From positions 434,001 to 498,000 of the forward strand of contig JAZBQD010000019.1 of assembly GCA_036583965.1 (NCBI GenBank): DNA of 64,000 bases, given 5' to 3'. Source of the DNA: Prunella strophiata. Lineage: Eukaryota > Chordata > Aves > Passeriformes > Prunellidae. This document shows, piece by piece, positions 47,884 to 59,582 of the stretch (position 1 is the first letter of the stretch; every line of letters starts with the position of its first letter). The position numbers and the translations under genes are program-made. The notes under the pieces were generated by a model. It worked only from the letters and a program-made list of their open reading frames with translations, searched no databases and was not told where the DNA came from.

Positions 47884-49480
47884 TTGATAATTCCAGGACG
47901 TTTTGGTGTCACAGGGCCTCATTGCTGCTCCTCATCCCACCAGGAAGGGGCACGAGGAATTGGGGACAGCTGATCCCAAGGGATGTCCCAGACCCCAGGG
48001 CGTGGTGCTCAGCACAGGGATGAGGAAAAAGGAGGATTTGGGAGCAGTTTGGAATGGTGTTTGTCACTTGTGTCACCCTGGGGGTGGCTGAGCTCCTGCC
48101 TGCCCTGGCAAAGGGGGAATGAAATCCTTGTTTGGCTTTTCCTTTCCCTATTAAAATGTCTTTACTTCAAGCCACGATTTTGGTCACTTGTCCCCTCCCA
48201 GCTCTTTCCAAATCCCACCAGGAGGGAAGCAGAGAGCAGCTGGATGGGGCTGAGCTTCCACCAGGAATTCCACCATGGCACAGGGGATACAGGAGATGAT
48301 GATTTCTGACTTTAAATCAATAATGCAGCCAGATTTCACTTTTCCTGCCATAACTGCCCTCAGTTCTCCTGTTATTTATAACAGTTCTCCTATTTATTTC
48401 TATTTCAGTTCTCACTATTATTTATTTGTTGCACCACCCCAAGAGCTCGTTAGCACAGCTTTGACATCTCTGTTATTAACTACAACAGCAATAATTAATT
48501 GTTTTTCTTTAGACCTGCTCCTCATGCAGGATGATTCTCATTCAGTGAATGAAAAACTGGATTTTCAGGGATCATTTTTCCAGGGAACACCAGCCCCACA
48601 TGGAATGGAGCCCAGTGAATATTCCTGGGCTGGCAGTTCCTGCTGGAAGCTTTTTCCAGGCTGGTTTTTTTTAATGTTTCAGTGCCTCGGGGCATCATCA
48701 GGAGCTCTCACTTCAGCTTTGTTATTTGGACTCTTCAGGGACGCTGGGCATGATGGAAAAGTCAAAATGATAAAGCCAGGCCTAAAAGCAGAACGAAAAT
48801 GAGCCTTGAACAACGTTGGCCTGCAGGAAATGTTCTGCAGAGGCGTCAGGACAGCCCCAAGCCATGCCTGGAGCATTTAATCTCCCTGAAAAGTTGGAAT
48901 CCAGTTTATTATTCCAACTGGGATGGAAACTTCCAGAGGAATTGTTTGACTTTCTGCAGGCGGGAGATGGAATTTCAGCCCCGTGGTTTTGTCAGCTGCA
49001 GCCTCAGCCCGATTTTTAGCAATTTCTTCGTATTTTGGCCTTCCCCTCCCCGCAAATGATTGTGATGGAAATTCGGGATAATCGCGGGAATATCATCCCG
49101 GTGCTTTGATCCCAGACTGCAAAGGAAATGATCGTGCACTTAATTACACCCTGGGGGGAAAATTCCTTGGGAATTTGGAACATTTTGGGAATATCAACGC
49201 CTTGAAAACCCCTGGATGCACCTCCAGGGAGGCGTGGGAAGAAGCAATTTAATTTGTGGACTGCATTTGATGAGGTTTTGGGATGGACTTTTGCTTCTCT
49301 GCAAAACTGAATTTCATCCCGCTTTATTGTAAATCGAGTTTTCTCTCCTGCATTTTCTCCTCTTCCAGAATTTTCCATGAATCCCATCCTTTTCCAGCCC
49401 TTGTCCAAAGGCATCCATCCCACAGGCAAGATTTCTCCCCGCGTTGTCCTTCATTTATTCTTATCCTGAGCCTTATCTTT
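47884..49480. other. Unannotated 1.6-kb stretch
   Basis: No repeat or gene recognised. The 175-codon plus frame at 48275-48802 lacks any known motif. Segment 49060-49110 has four CpGs (ATTCGGGATAATCGCGGG). Confidence 0.4.
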
Positions 49481-49775
49481 CAAATCAGGGAAACAGGAAA
49501 ATTGTGATGGGGGGAAAAGGAAGGAAGTGCCAGAAACTCCTGGATTTAGGATTTGTCCCAAATTCCCTGCCCAAATCAGGACAATGGGAAAATGGTGATG
49601 GGAAAAAGGAAGGAAGTGTCAGAGCTTTCTGGATTTAGGATTTGTCCCAAATTCCCTGCCCAAATCAGGACAGGGGTGGTACAATGGGAAAATTGTGACA
49701 GGGAAAAAAGGAAGGAAGTGCCAGAGCCTCCTGTATTTGGGATTTGTCCCAAATTAGCAGCACAAATCAAGGACC
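49481..49775 (+). repeat. Three-copy tandem repeat, about 90-bp unit
   Basis: Units start at CAAATCAGG (49481, 49572, 49661), with a fourth partial start at 49763. Shared words: GGAAAATTGTGA or variant, AAGGAAGGAAGTG, CCAGA or TCAGA, and GGATTTGTCCCAAATT. The third unit is about 102 bp because of an extra GGGGTGGTA. Confidence 0.93.
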
Positions 49776-49926
49776 TGGTTCTCCACTTGGAAGGAGCATC
49801 CCCTTTGTTCCAGTCTCCCCAGTTATTTTAACTCGGACTGACACAAATTAAGCAGGAATTTCACCAGGAATTTGCTGCCCATTGATTTTGTCAGTGGGGG
49901 TTTACCCCCCTCCCGAAGTCATCTTT

Positions 49927-49976
49927 AAAGACTTTACTTTTATTAAATGAAATGCTGCCAGTTAAGTAAAGTCTTT
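49927..49976. other. Perfect 13-bp inverted repeat
   Basis: AAAGACTTTACTT at 49927-49939 is matched by its exact reverse complement AAGTAAAGTCTTT at 49964-49976, with a 24-base loop. It lies in AT-rich unique sequence with no CR1 around. A hairpin in RNA or DNA, or a paired binding site, is possible. Confidence 0.6.
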
Positions 49977-50734
49977 GTTTTCCTGGACTCAGGAGAACGA
50001 GATCTAACATAAATTAATCATGACTTAATTGACTGAGCTAATTCCAGTTCTCTCCAGCCCAGTGCACAGCAATATTCCTGTCTTCCCAAATCCTGGAATT
50101 GAAGGATGAATGGGACATTGCCTGAACAGCACCAACTTTTTTATATCTTTAACACAACGTTTTGACTGGGAACAAAAGTTTTAATTTCCTTGGGATTAAA
50201 TGCAGGATTTAATTTTTCACAGCTGGCAGCTGAAGGGAACACCCCTTTTTGTAAGGAATATTAGAGTTGACTCCCATTTCTCCCTATTATCCTGTTTTAT
50301 TTTTTTCTCCACGCTGCCTGGGCTAAATGATTTATTGGGTTTTGCTGTTTCAAAGGCAAACCAGGCATTAATTCAATTTACAGCAGGATTCTCTCAGCCC
50401 ACAGAGGACAAAATGAGATGGGAGGAATGGCTGATGTTGGGATGGATTTAGAGGAGCTGGCTGGATCCTGGATGCCAGGAATTCTCCCCTGTCAGACCCA
50501 CTGAGTCCAGGACATGGATTTTGGGTTGAACTCTGCAGGGAGACAAATCCATCACTTGTGTCTCACATGTTGGGGCAGCAAAATTGGGGAAATTTGGGAA
50601 TTTCAGGAGGGTTCTGGCTGAGGTGAAGCAGCAGCTCCAAAGAAAACATCCTGGGAACTTCCACTTCCCTGTTGCATGGGAACAGCTCTGGAAATCTGGG
50701 CAGACCCAGCTTCTGCTCAGGAGGTCGTGGTTCC
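49977..50734. other. Unannotated stretch
   Basis: No repeat or gene recognised. Confidence 0.4.
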
Positions 50735-50862
50735 CTCACCCCTGGAAGTGCCCAAGGCCAGGCTGGAGCAGCCTGGGATGGTGGAAGGTGTCACTGCCCA
50801 TGGAAGGGGTGGAATGGGATGAGCTTCAAGCTCCTCCCAACCCAAACCATTCCGTGATTCCA
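50735..50862 (+). mobile_element. CR1 LINE 3' end fragment
   Basis: CCCCTGGAAGTGCCCAAGGC, CTGGAGCAGCCTGGGATGG, GAAGGGGTGGAATGGGATG and ACCCAAACCATTCCGTGATT. A short and clear tail. Confidence 0.92.
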
Positions 50863-53800
50863 TGATCTTGGTTTCAAAGCTCATCCAGGCTCTGGACACA
50901 GCAGAGTCAGGGGTGTGTGTGCCCTCGACTCAGGAGGCATTAAATAAAATAAATAAAACCTTTATCATCATCAGAACATCCTTCATCCCTGGAAACTCAA
51001 CCAGGGAAAAACCCTCAGTGTGTAAAACCCCTCTGTGGCACTTCCAGAGATTCATAAAAACATTAATGCATTAAAAGCCAAAAAAAACCCCCATTAATGT
51101 CCCCGAAGCCTGGCTACTCTTCAAACTGAATTGGATGAAAAACCAACTCCCAGCAAATGGGAAAGGAAATATTTGTGGTGTTCTCCAGAATGGAAGTGTC
51201 ATCCCAAGGTGGAGCTCCTGATGGGCTCAGGTCATTGATTGCTGATGGAGGTGACACCACACAAGGGACGAGGCGATCAAATTACAGCTCAAAGAGGAGA
51301 AATTGGAATTTACAAAAGCAAAGCAGCTTTCAGATATCTCTGATGTGTGAACTGTCAGCATCACGGCCTGAAAAAGCTGAAATTGGATTGTAATGTAATA
51401 AAGGAGATCAGGTTTTAATTGAATGTTGGGGTTGTTGCCTTGACTGGGAACACTGCAGCTCTTTAATTATGTTTTGTTTAAGAGGAGAACAAATAAAATC
51501 CATTTATTTCCTGCCAGTGGAAGGGGAGCTCGTATTTCTCAGCAACCCCCCACACTTCGAGCCAATCTGTTAAAATAATGTGCTCAAAGCACATTTTTAA
51601 TTAAAAATACTGCTTTTTTTTTTTATATATCAAGGAATCCTGCAAACCCTCACCGCCTGCTGTGTTTTAGGTGAGGGCAAATCTACAAATTATGGGGAGA
51701 AAAAGCTGATTTTGGGGTCCCTTTTTGCACAAAGCTTTATTTCCTACTGGAAATTTCCTCCATGGCAGGTTCTCTCCCAGAATTATCCAGCCCCAGGATC
51801 TCTGTGCAAACTAAAATCTTGGTTTGTGTCCAAACCTCCCAAGTTCAGCCACCTGACCCCACAAATGGGAAAAAAAACCCCTCAAGTTCTCCATGTTGAC
51901 CCTGCTTGGTGGATAATGGCAGCACATCCCTAAAAATCCCTTTTTCCCCCCCCAGATTTGCTGCTCCATCTGCTTTCCCTGTGGTTTGCTGCCTTGATCC
52001 AAATTCCAGGATGAAATTCTGGAGCTCTCCTCAGCTGGAATAAAGGAATAAATCCCATTTAGTGAGGAATTTTCATGCCAGCTTTTCTTAAACACCTGAA
52101 TCTTCTGAAATCCTGGAAATTGTTCTCTTTTTCAGGCCTTGTTGAGCAAAACATTCGATGTTGGGCTTGTTTTGATCTCCTTTGTAAAGCTGGGAATGGG
52201 AACACCAGAGATAAACTGGGAATTATCTTCCCTTGCATTGTTTCTCTTGCCAAAGTGATGATGTTTCTGTTTTTTTTTTGGCTTTTTGCTCCTTTTTTCC
52301 CCTTGTCCTGCTCACTCCAGGCTGGATTTTGGCATAAGAACACAAGAAAGGTGTTAAAAAATTCCCTTATCCCTGTCAGGGAGAGAGCAGGGAAATGACA
52401 AAAGCAATAATTTCTCCTTTCCATCACATTTTCTGCTTTTCCCCTGCTTTTTTCTCCACTGGAAAGATTAAAAGGGGAATTAAGGAGAGCAGGTCCTGCT
52501 TTACTCCTTTGCTGTTGCTGACAGACTTCCCTGGAAATCCTGGATTTCTATTTAATGGGAATTTTGATTTTTTTCCCTGCACTTTCTGCAATCTCTGCTG
52601 TTCCTGTTGATTTTGGGGCACAACAGCCTGGAAAAAGCTCTGGAATTCTGCTGGAAACTGGGCCAACTGGGCCAACTGGTCCCTCAGAACTTCCAGGAGG
52701 TCTCTGGATGGATCCCATTGTGCCTGGGATATCAATTTTCTCCTGGAAACCTGGAAGGAGGGAATTTGTGTGGAATAATTAATCCCTATTTCAGCTCTAT
52801 TTGCAGGAAAAATGCCCCAAATTCCCATTTAATTCCAGAGCTGGAAGATCCGTAGGGACAAATCCTAGGCTGGATTTCTTGGAATATAAAAGGTGACAGC
52901 TCCCAGTTAATTAACTCAGAGAGCCTCACGAATTTTGTCTGCACAGAAGAAATTCCAGGAATTCTGTGGAAAAAAAAAAAAATTGGAAACCACTGGATTT
53001 CATTTTTTCCTATTTTTTTCCATCAGCTCTTATCAGAGGGAGAGCCCATGGTTGCTGTCTGTATTGGAAATTAAAGAATTTTCATTCCAAAACTGCCACT
53101 CAGCTCCTGTTTTCCCACAACAACCATTTAAAGGTATTTTTCCTAATAATAATCTTATTTTCCCTTCTCTCCCTTTGCTTAAAGCCCATTTACCTCTTCA
53201 CTAAACATATTTCACCTAAGAAAAAAAAAAAAGAAATTAAATTTAAATAAATTGTTTGGATATGGAAAAAATTTTCTTGTCTGATTTCAGTCTGAACTCC
53301 CTGATGAATGTGACCTCAAAATAGCTCCAGTTTCACCCAAAAGTGACTCCTTGGTAAATATTCACCAAAAAGCAACCTTAGATTTAAACTTAGTGCCTCC
53401 CTTCAGTCACAGGAATCTACTGGATAAATCCAGGAGGGAAAAAATGCCATAAATTCTGCTGAACCTAAAGTAAATGTGGAAAGAAAATCAGGATTATCTT
53501 ACATTTATAGGGAAAAATCAAGTTCAAATTTACGTAGGTGTAGAGCAATATAATTGGGGATTTGGGAGATTCCTGGAGCCAACAGAATCTTCTGGAGATC
53601 ACCAGGAATTTTAGGAATTCAATTAAATGGGGAAAAGCCTCGTTATGCTAATTAAAGCTTAAAAAAAAAAAAAAAAAAAAGACTGAGGAATAATTGAATT
53701 TAAGAATTAATCCATTAATTAAAGAACATGGACTCCAGTCCATGTGATGTGCTCCCTGCTTAAATTCCCAAGAAAATCTGGAATATTCCTGGCTCTCCCA

Positions 53801-54029
53801 ACCTGGCTCCGGAAAAGGAGCCCTTGGAGCACCCAAATCCTGGCTTCCCCCTTTTCCAGGACTCTGGATTTCTCTCCTCAGCAGGGCTTCAGTGATAAAT
53901 CTCTAATTTCCCTGGAATTTCATGGGAATTTCCTGTCTCTGGAAAACGATTATCCCAAAAAAAGATCAACAAAGGAAAATAAATGAGGCACAGCCAGCTC
54001 ATCAATGAGGAAAACTGCTGGGACAAGAA
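50863..54029. other. Unannotated 3.2-kb stretch
   Basis: The longest run without recognised repeats. It has T- or A-runs at 51612-51622, 52271-52280, 52970-52980, 53221-53232 and 53661-53680 (20 A). No CR1, gene or RNA recognised; frames of up to 134 codons on both strands are of chance type. Confidence 0.4.
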
Positions 54030-54205
54030 GGATGGGGAAGGGCAGGAAAAGGTCAGGAATGGCAGGAGCAGGCCAGGAAGGGAAGGAAAATTTAGGAAGG
54101 GCAGGAAAAGGCCAGGAAGAGAAAAGTTCAGGAAGGGCAGGAAAAGTTCAGGAAGGGCAGGAAATTTCAGGAAAGGCAGGAAAGGTCAGGAAAGGCAGAA
54201 AATTG
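54030..54205 (+). repeat. Purine-rich minisatellite, about 18-20-bp unit
   Basis: About nine diverged units of TCAGGAAGGGCAGGAAAAG, with GGCCAGGAAG and TTTCAGGAAA versions. The overlapping frames rich in R, K and G are by-products. Confidence 0.88.
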
Positions 54206-54402
54206 AGGCATGGAAGAGTTGGGGCTGTGCAAACCTAGGACTGAGCTCAAGGCCTGTCCCCAGTGGTGGCAGTCCCCTATGGCCACAGGGGGACCAGGAT
54301 AGCGGGGTCAAGTGGGCAAGGAAGGTGGGAATGACCCAGGAAAATGGAGTAGGAGAAGTGCAGGTGGATGAAGCAGCACAGGGAAAGGATCAGAGGTTTT
54401 GC

Positions 54403-54505
54403 CAGGATCATGGAATCCCAGGATGGGTCAGGCTGGAAGGGACCACAGGGGGGTCACCTGGTGTCACCTCCCTGCTCTGGCAAGGCCATCCCAGATGGCA
54501 TGGGA
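54403..54505 (-). mobile_element. CR1 LINE fragment, part 1 (3' side)
   Basis: GGATCATGGAATCCCAGGAT, CAGGCTGGAAGGGACCAC, CACCTCCCTGCTCTGGCAAG and GCCATCCCAGATGGCATGG. Continues after the inserted LTR at 54948 with AGATTGTGTCCAGG, the same joint that is intact in the copy at 45320. Confidence 0.85.
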
Positions 54506-54946
54506 TGTTGCAGTAAGGGAAAAAAATCATAAAGAAAGGCTTCATAAAATTAGGCCTGCTCTCCTAAAATCAGTGGCTGGCCTTGTCAAAGCCAGCACTT
54601 TGCAAGTTCCCCTGTGGAAGCAATCCTGGTGTGAGCAGTTCATCAGCATAACAATCTATTCCTGGGTAAAAAACAACCAACAGCTGTATAAACTGGTTTT
54701 ATATTGTTAGATAGAAAAATGAAAACTATCTCTCACTAACAACTGTCCCTGCATGTACACACTGAGAGTTTGAGTGACCAATCCATACAAAATACTTGTT
54801 AATAACCAATAAAGTAATTGGCAAGAAAGCTCCTGACCAACTGGAATCCCACACAAGGTCTGTAAAGCTGAATAAAAAGGAGTTATGTGAATAAAGAAGG
54901 GCTTTTTCCACCATGAAGAAAATAGAATCCATGTGATTTATTCCCA
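54506..54946 (+). mobile_element. Solo LTR-like insertion in a CR1
   Basis: About 441 bp between the CR1 halves, starting TGTTGCAGTAAGG and ending TTTATTCCCA (TG...CA). The plus strand has TGTATAAAC at about 54685 and two AATAAA signals (54871-54876, 54890-54895), in the order expected for an LTR. No open retroviral gene is present. The flanks ATGGGA (54500-54505) and ACGAGA (54948-54953) may be a decayed 6-bp duplication, which would suit an ERVK-like element, but the match is imperfect and the exact right end may be off by one or two bases. Confidence 0.65.
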
Positions 54947-54947
54947 T

Positions 54948-55035
54948 ACGAGATTGTGTCCAGGGGGATCTGGAATATTCCCAGGGAGGAGACTCCACCC
55001 CCTCTCTGGGATCTGTTCAGACCTTTATTTCCTGG
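54948..55035 (-). mobile_element. CR1 LINE fragment, part 2 (5' side)
   Basis: AGATTGTGTCCAGGGGGATC, TGGAATATTCCCAGGGAGG, AGACTCCACCCCCTCTCTGG and GATCTGTTCAGACC continue the CR1 sequence broken at 54505. Confidence 0.85.
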
Positions 55036-55139
55036 GAATTCTGGAGTTTGGAAGTGGTGACCCATGGCAGACTGGAGGTGATGGAGAAGTGTCATCTACA
55101 AACTCAGGAACCAGGCTGGGACCTCACAGGACACCAGGA

Positions 55140-55350
55140 AGTTTTGGCTGGAAATCAGGGAAAGGTTCCACTATCCCAGAGGGTGCTGGCACTGCCCAGG
55201 CTCCCCAGGGAATGGGCACAGCCCCGAGGCTGCCAGAGCTCCAGGAGGGTTTGGACAGTGCTGCAGGGATGGGATTGTTGGGGTGTCTGGGCAGGAGCTG
55301 GGATGATCCCTGTGGATCCCCTCCAACTCAGGATATTCCATGATTCCAAG
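55140..55350 (+). mobile_element. CR1 LINE 3' fragment, AACTCAGGATATTC branch
   Basis: GGAAAGGTTCCACTATCCC, GGGAATGGGCACAGCCC, GCCAGAGCTCCAGGAGGG, TTTGGACAGTGCTGCAGGG and CTCCAACTCAGGATATTCC. Opposite strand to the CR1 just before it. Confidence 0.93.
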
Positions 55351-56696
55351 TCTTGGCTCTCGAAGAAATCAAAGGAAATCATCCAGAGCCAACATTTTAC
55401 AGACAGAAGGAGCTGTGGTAGAACCTCCCCATGGATACTCCAGGTTCTCCAAGGGGTGAGGAGCCCATTCCTGCTCCTGGAGAGAAACTCCAGTTCTGAC
55501 TCAGAGTTTAGGAAACTCCTTTAAAATCAGGACATCCCAAACTGCTGAGGCTGTCAGTGCTGTTTGAGCTTTGGTCCTTTTCCCGAGGGTGGAATGCCTT
55601 GGAATTCTTTGCTGTCCATTAAACTGGAGAATTTTAAGTTTTAATTCCATAATAACTGTAATTACTCTGCTCATAAGGACCAAGCTTTGATAAATCCAAT
55701 GGATTCAAAGCCCACATGAGAATATTTTATCACTGATGCCATAAAGTTTTCCCTGTAAGATCTAAATTTTTATATTCTGCAAACAGCATTAGGAATTACC
55801 AGAAAAATGTCATAAAAATACTCCTTGTGTTAAAGATTGCACAGACTCGGTTTCCCCCGTCCCCCAAACATTCCAACAATAAATCCACGCTGATGTTTAC
55901 AAGGTTTCCATCCCATAAACCACTCATTTTTCATTATTTCCCCAATCTCAGAATGTGAAGTTGTGTTTATCTATAACTCACGACATTTTAACAAAAGGCT
56001 TGACATTTATGGGAGTGCTGATAGGAAACAAGCACAGAGAACAGTTTATAAACAAATTAACGATGTTACTGCAGGGAAAATTAATTGGATATAAAAATAA
56101 GATCTATCACAGGACCACACTGACAGGTGCTTGAAACCTGTGGTGCATTTTTCCATGAGTTTTTAAAAGGAAAATTAATTTTCAGCACTGAAAATAAAAA
56201 TTATTCAGGACACCAAAGTAACCACCGGCATTTCCTCTTGTTCCCTTATTCTGGCTGAATTTTTCCCCAAATAATTTTGCATTTTCTGGATCTGCCATGG
56301 ATTATTCCAAAAGGCAGGAGGTCTGGAAAATAAACTTTATTGTTGTTATTTTTTTGCTGTGACAACGAAGTGACCTGAAATTGTTTAAACCATTTTGAAT
56401 GGAACCAGAGGAATTCTGGATCTCTGCAGGACAGCAGGTCTTGACATCCTCAGCTGGGAGCAGATAAAGCTGAATAAAATACAATATCAAAATGAGAAAG
56501 ATAATTTTTATTGAAGATGGAATGAAAATATAAAATTATAATGGAGATATTGATCTGACTTTGCAATAGAAATATCTGGGAAAAGTTTAAGCTGAGGGAG
56601 CTGGACAAGTTATGCAAGAAGCAAAACCAAACACAGACATTCCTGAAACCATTTTTTACTTGGATTTTTTTTCAATTTTTATAGAAATAAAGTTGC
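55351..56696. other. Unannotated stretch
   Basis: No repeat or gene recognised; see the candidate conserved block at 55690-56120 inside it. Confidence 0.4.
55690..56120. promoter_or_regulatory. Candidate conserved noncoding block (weak)
   Basis: AT-rich, non-repetitive and free of CR1, with evenly complex sequence (for example AACAGTTTATAAACAAATTA, TCCACGCTGATGTTTACAAG) unlike the GGGATTTCCTGG-type text around. It has the look of conserved vertebrate noncoding DNA. This is an impression of composition only; no alignment supports it. Confidence 0.2.
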
Positions 56697-56862
56697 TCAG
56701 AGCAGCTGTGGCTGCCCCTGGGTCCCTGGAATGTCCAAGGCCAGGTTGGACATTGGGGCTTGGAGCAACCTGGGACAGTGGAAGGTGTCCCTGCCATGGC
56801 AGGGGTGGAATGGGATGGGATTTAATCTCCCTCCCAACCCTACCCATTCCATGATTCCATGA
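56697..56862 (+). mobile_element. CR1 LINE 3' fragment
   Basis: CTCAGAGCAGCTGTGGCTGC, TTGGACATTGGGGCTTGG, CCCTGCCATGGCAGGGG and CCCATTCCATGATTCCATG. The words GGACATTGGGGCT are shared with inverted-repeat copy B. Confidence 0.93.
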
Positions 56863-59494
56863 TTTTACTACCCAAAACCAGCTCTGTTTCCCTTCCCTCA
56901 TCCCAAATACATTTTGCAGCAGAATTAAAGCCGTTAAAAACCCAGAGCTTTTACTCTGAACACTAAAAAAATTCAGCTGAGGTGGCAAAATCTGTCTCGC
57001 CTCCAATAAAAGCCATTTTTGAGGATGTAGGGGAATGGGAACCACGTCACTCAAGCTTAGCTGGTGAATATATCTGCCAGTTTATCCAACAGTTTGGGAA
57101 ACTAATCCATGAAATGTACTGGATTTATAAATTTACATCCAGGAAATGCAAAGGGGAAAGTCCCGTTCAGCTGCCCACGCTGAGCCCCATCGTGAATAAA
57201 GATAATTTCAGCTGAGCCTCCAAATAAAACCTGGAAAACGTTGGGAAAGAAAATGTTCAGGTGTTTGGGAAAGATGAGAGTTTTGTGCTCTTTGTGGAGG
57301 TAAAGCTGAGTTTAAAGCACAGAACTGCCTCAGTTCTTTCCCTGCATCCCAAAGCTCAGCCCAGCTCCTCCTGGGAAGTTTTCCCATGGAATTTCTCCTG
57401 GAGCATTCCCAGCTAAGGCATCCTACATACCCAAGGCTTATCTCCCAAGCTGAGTTTTTCCTAAACATTCTGTGGGAAGAGTTGATTTCGTTTCCTTCTG
57501 TCCCCACCTCTTCTTTCTCCATCCCTTGGCCATAAGAAAAAGCTGTTCCCATTCTGCCTTTTGCCTCCAAAGCTGAGCTTAGAAAACCAGCAAATATCCT
57601 TTTATTTTTAGCATTAAATCCCAATTGAAATGGGAAAAAAAGTCCTACACTCTTCAAATATCCACAGCTGTTTTGTGGGATAATATGGGAGAATCCTACA
57701 GGCATTTTGGGGCTGTTTTTTAAAATTAAAAATTTGCTCCTTGTTTTCTAGGAAGGGATTAAAGAGTTTTTAGATCTTCTGGAATAAATAAATCCAGCCT
57801 GACCCTCTTAATTCTTGGGATAATTGCAAAGAGATTTGAAATCCTTCACGGATTTTCAGTTTTCCCAAGGCTGCATCAACATCATGGAATTTGGAAGCCA
57901 TTTTAATTTCTTTAATTATTATCTTAATTCACGGTTTAATTCTTATCTTAATTCAAGAGGTTTCTTCAGAACAATAAGAAGCCAATGAGGAATTTGGGGA
58001 AAAAAGGAAATTTTGTGTTCCCTTTTTCCTAAGGAAACAAAGCTTGGAATGTTTGCATCTTTCTTTTGCTTATCCTAAATCCAAACATTTTTTAACACAT
58101 GGGCCCATTTTATTTAAATATAAAGAAATGGAAAATTCTGCTGCTTATTCTCATTATTTTTCCACCTGAGAGTGATTGGTGCCACCATAAAAGTGGGATT
58201 TGTAATGCTGGAATATTGATTATGGATTAATTAGCAGGAAAAACAATAATCAATAACCAGTAGAGGGTGGAATATTAATTAAAGAGAATGATGTCATTTA
58301 GAAGCAATAAACATTCATTTTTTGGCTAAAAATGTAGAAATAAGTGAAAAAATGTTGTGTTGGTCGCACACAAACCCTGGCCAGGAATAAACTCACGACT
58401 TCCTGACCTTGAAAAACACATAAAGGGTTGGATTTGTCCTGAGGAATTGGGCGGATTTGGAAAAAATTCGTAATCAAAGAGCTCAAGGAGATGAGCCTGT
58501 GGTGGGAAATGTGGGGAAATTCCATTTCCCAAAGCTGCTGGAAATGAGGAATTCTTGGGACAGGGAATGGGTGATGGGGATGAATCTTTGGGATCCCAAA
58601 TGGAAAAAGGGCAGGAATGCAGTGCTGGGAGATCATTCCCAAATATTGGAAAATTGGATTTTTAAAAGTGGCTTTTCTTTACCTTGGAAAGAGGAGGAAG
58701 TTGTGGTTCACAGGTGATAAAAATGAGAAATATTTGGTCTAATGTGGAGCCCAAAAATATTGAGGAGCTTGGGAACTGAGGGAATCAGGGAATTTTATTG
58801 GCTAGATGTTCCAGCCTGTTAAATTGGACTGTGGAGCTCTGGGTTTTCACCTTTGGAATGTTCCCATTTTATCCAGGGTTGTGCCTGATCCAAGAGAGAT
58901 CAAAGACAACCTTTGGATATTTTTGAATCAGCCCTGGTGGTTGTTGTATGTACAAAAATCCACTTTTTTTTTTGGGGAAAAAAAAGCAGCAAAAAGGGCA
59001 AAACACTTGGAGATTGAAATGAATTTATGAAAGATTAATAAAGAGACACACAGGAAATGCATCCAATGGTCTTGAAAGGGTTTTGGAGTCTAAAAGTTGA
59101 TTTTTTGGGCTTCTTTTCTGGTGAGAAAAAGGAGAGAGACAAAAAGCCCTGAACTTGTTCAGCTTCGGGCAGGAAGGCATTGTTAAATTCCATGAACCCT
59201 TCCCAAAAATCCCCAAATGCTTCCAGAATTTAAATCTGGTTAAAGCCAAGCCAATTATAGAATTCAAAATAAAATTTGGGGGTGATGGGATTGTGTTGCC
59301 ACAGAAAATCCAATTTCATTTTCTGTATCACCATCAAACCATGGAGCTTAAAAATTTCATTGAGGATGGAAAACTGTTGTAATATTTGGTGCTAATTTAA
59401 ATATTTAGAAGGAACTAATAAATTCCCAGGCTCTGGGAGCTGCCATCCATGCAAACCCTCAAATATTTCATAATTAAATGGATTTTTCTTTGTT
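56863..59494. other. Unannotated 2.6-kb stretch
   Basis: No repeat recognised. The minus-strand frame at 57208-57705 (165 codons) is the longest repeat-free frame in the window; it shows no signal peptide, membrane segment or family motif that I recognise, so I do not call it. The rest is AT-rich. Confidence 0.4.
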
Positions 59495-59582
59495 TAGGTT
59501 GTGACATTTGGGGACATGGAGCAGTGCTGTGGAATGGTTGGACTCCCATCTTGGAGCTTTTCCAACCTTAATTCCAGGATTC
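59495..59582 (+). mobile_element. CR1 LINE 3' end fragment
   Basis: GGTTGTGACATTTGGGGACA, GTGCTGTGGAATGGTTGGAC and GGAGCTTTTCCAACC. Short tail of the GGCACTTGGGGACA branch. Confidence 0.8.

Noticed and set aside
46309..47922. Phenylalanine-, serine- and leucine-rich frames that resemble multi-pass membrane proteins
   Set aside because: They are reverse-strand readings of the polypurine tracts, open in several frames at once.
57208..57705. 165-codon minus-strand frame in repeat-free DNA
   Set aside because: No domain, signal peptide or conserved motif recognised and no splice or promoter context; chance is the simpler reading. A protein search against other birds would settle it.
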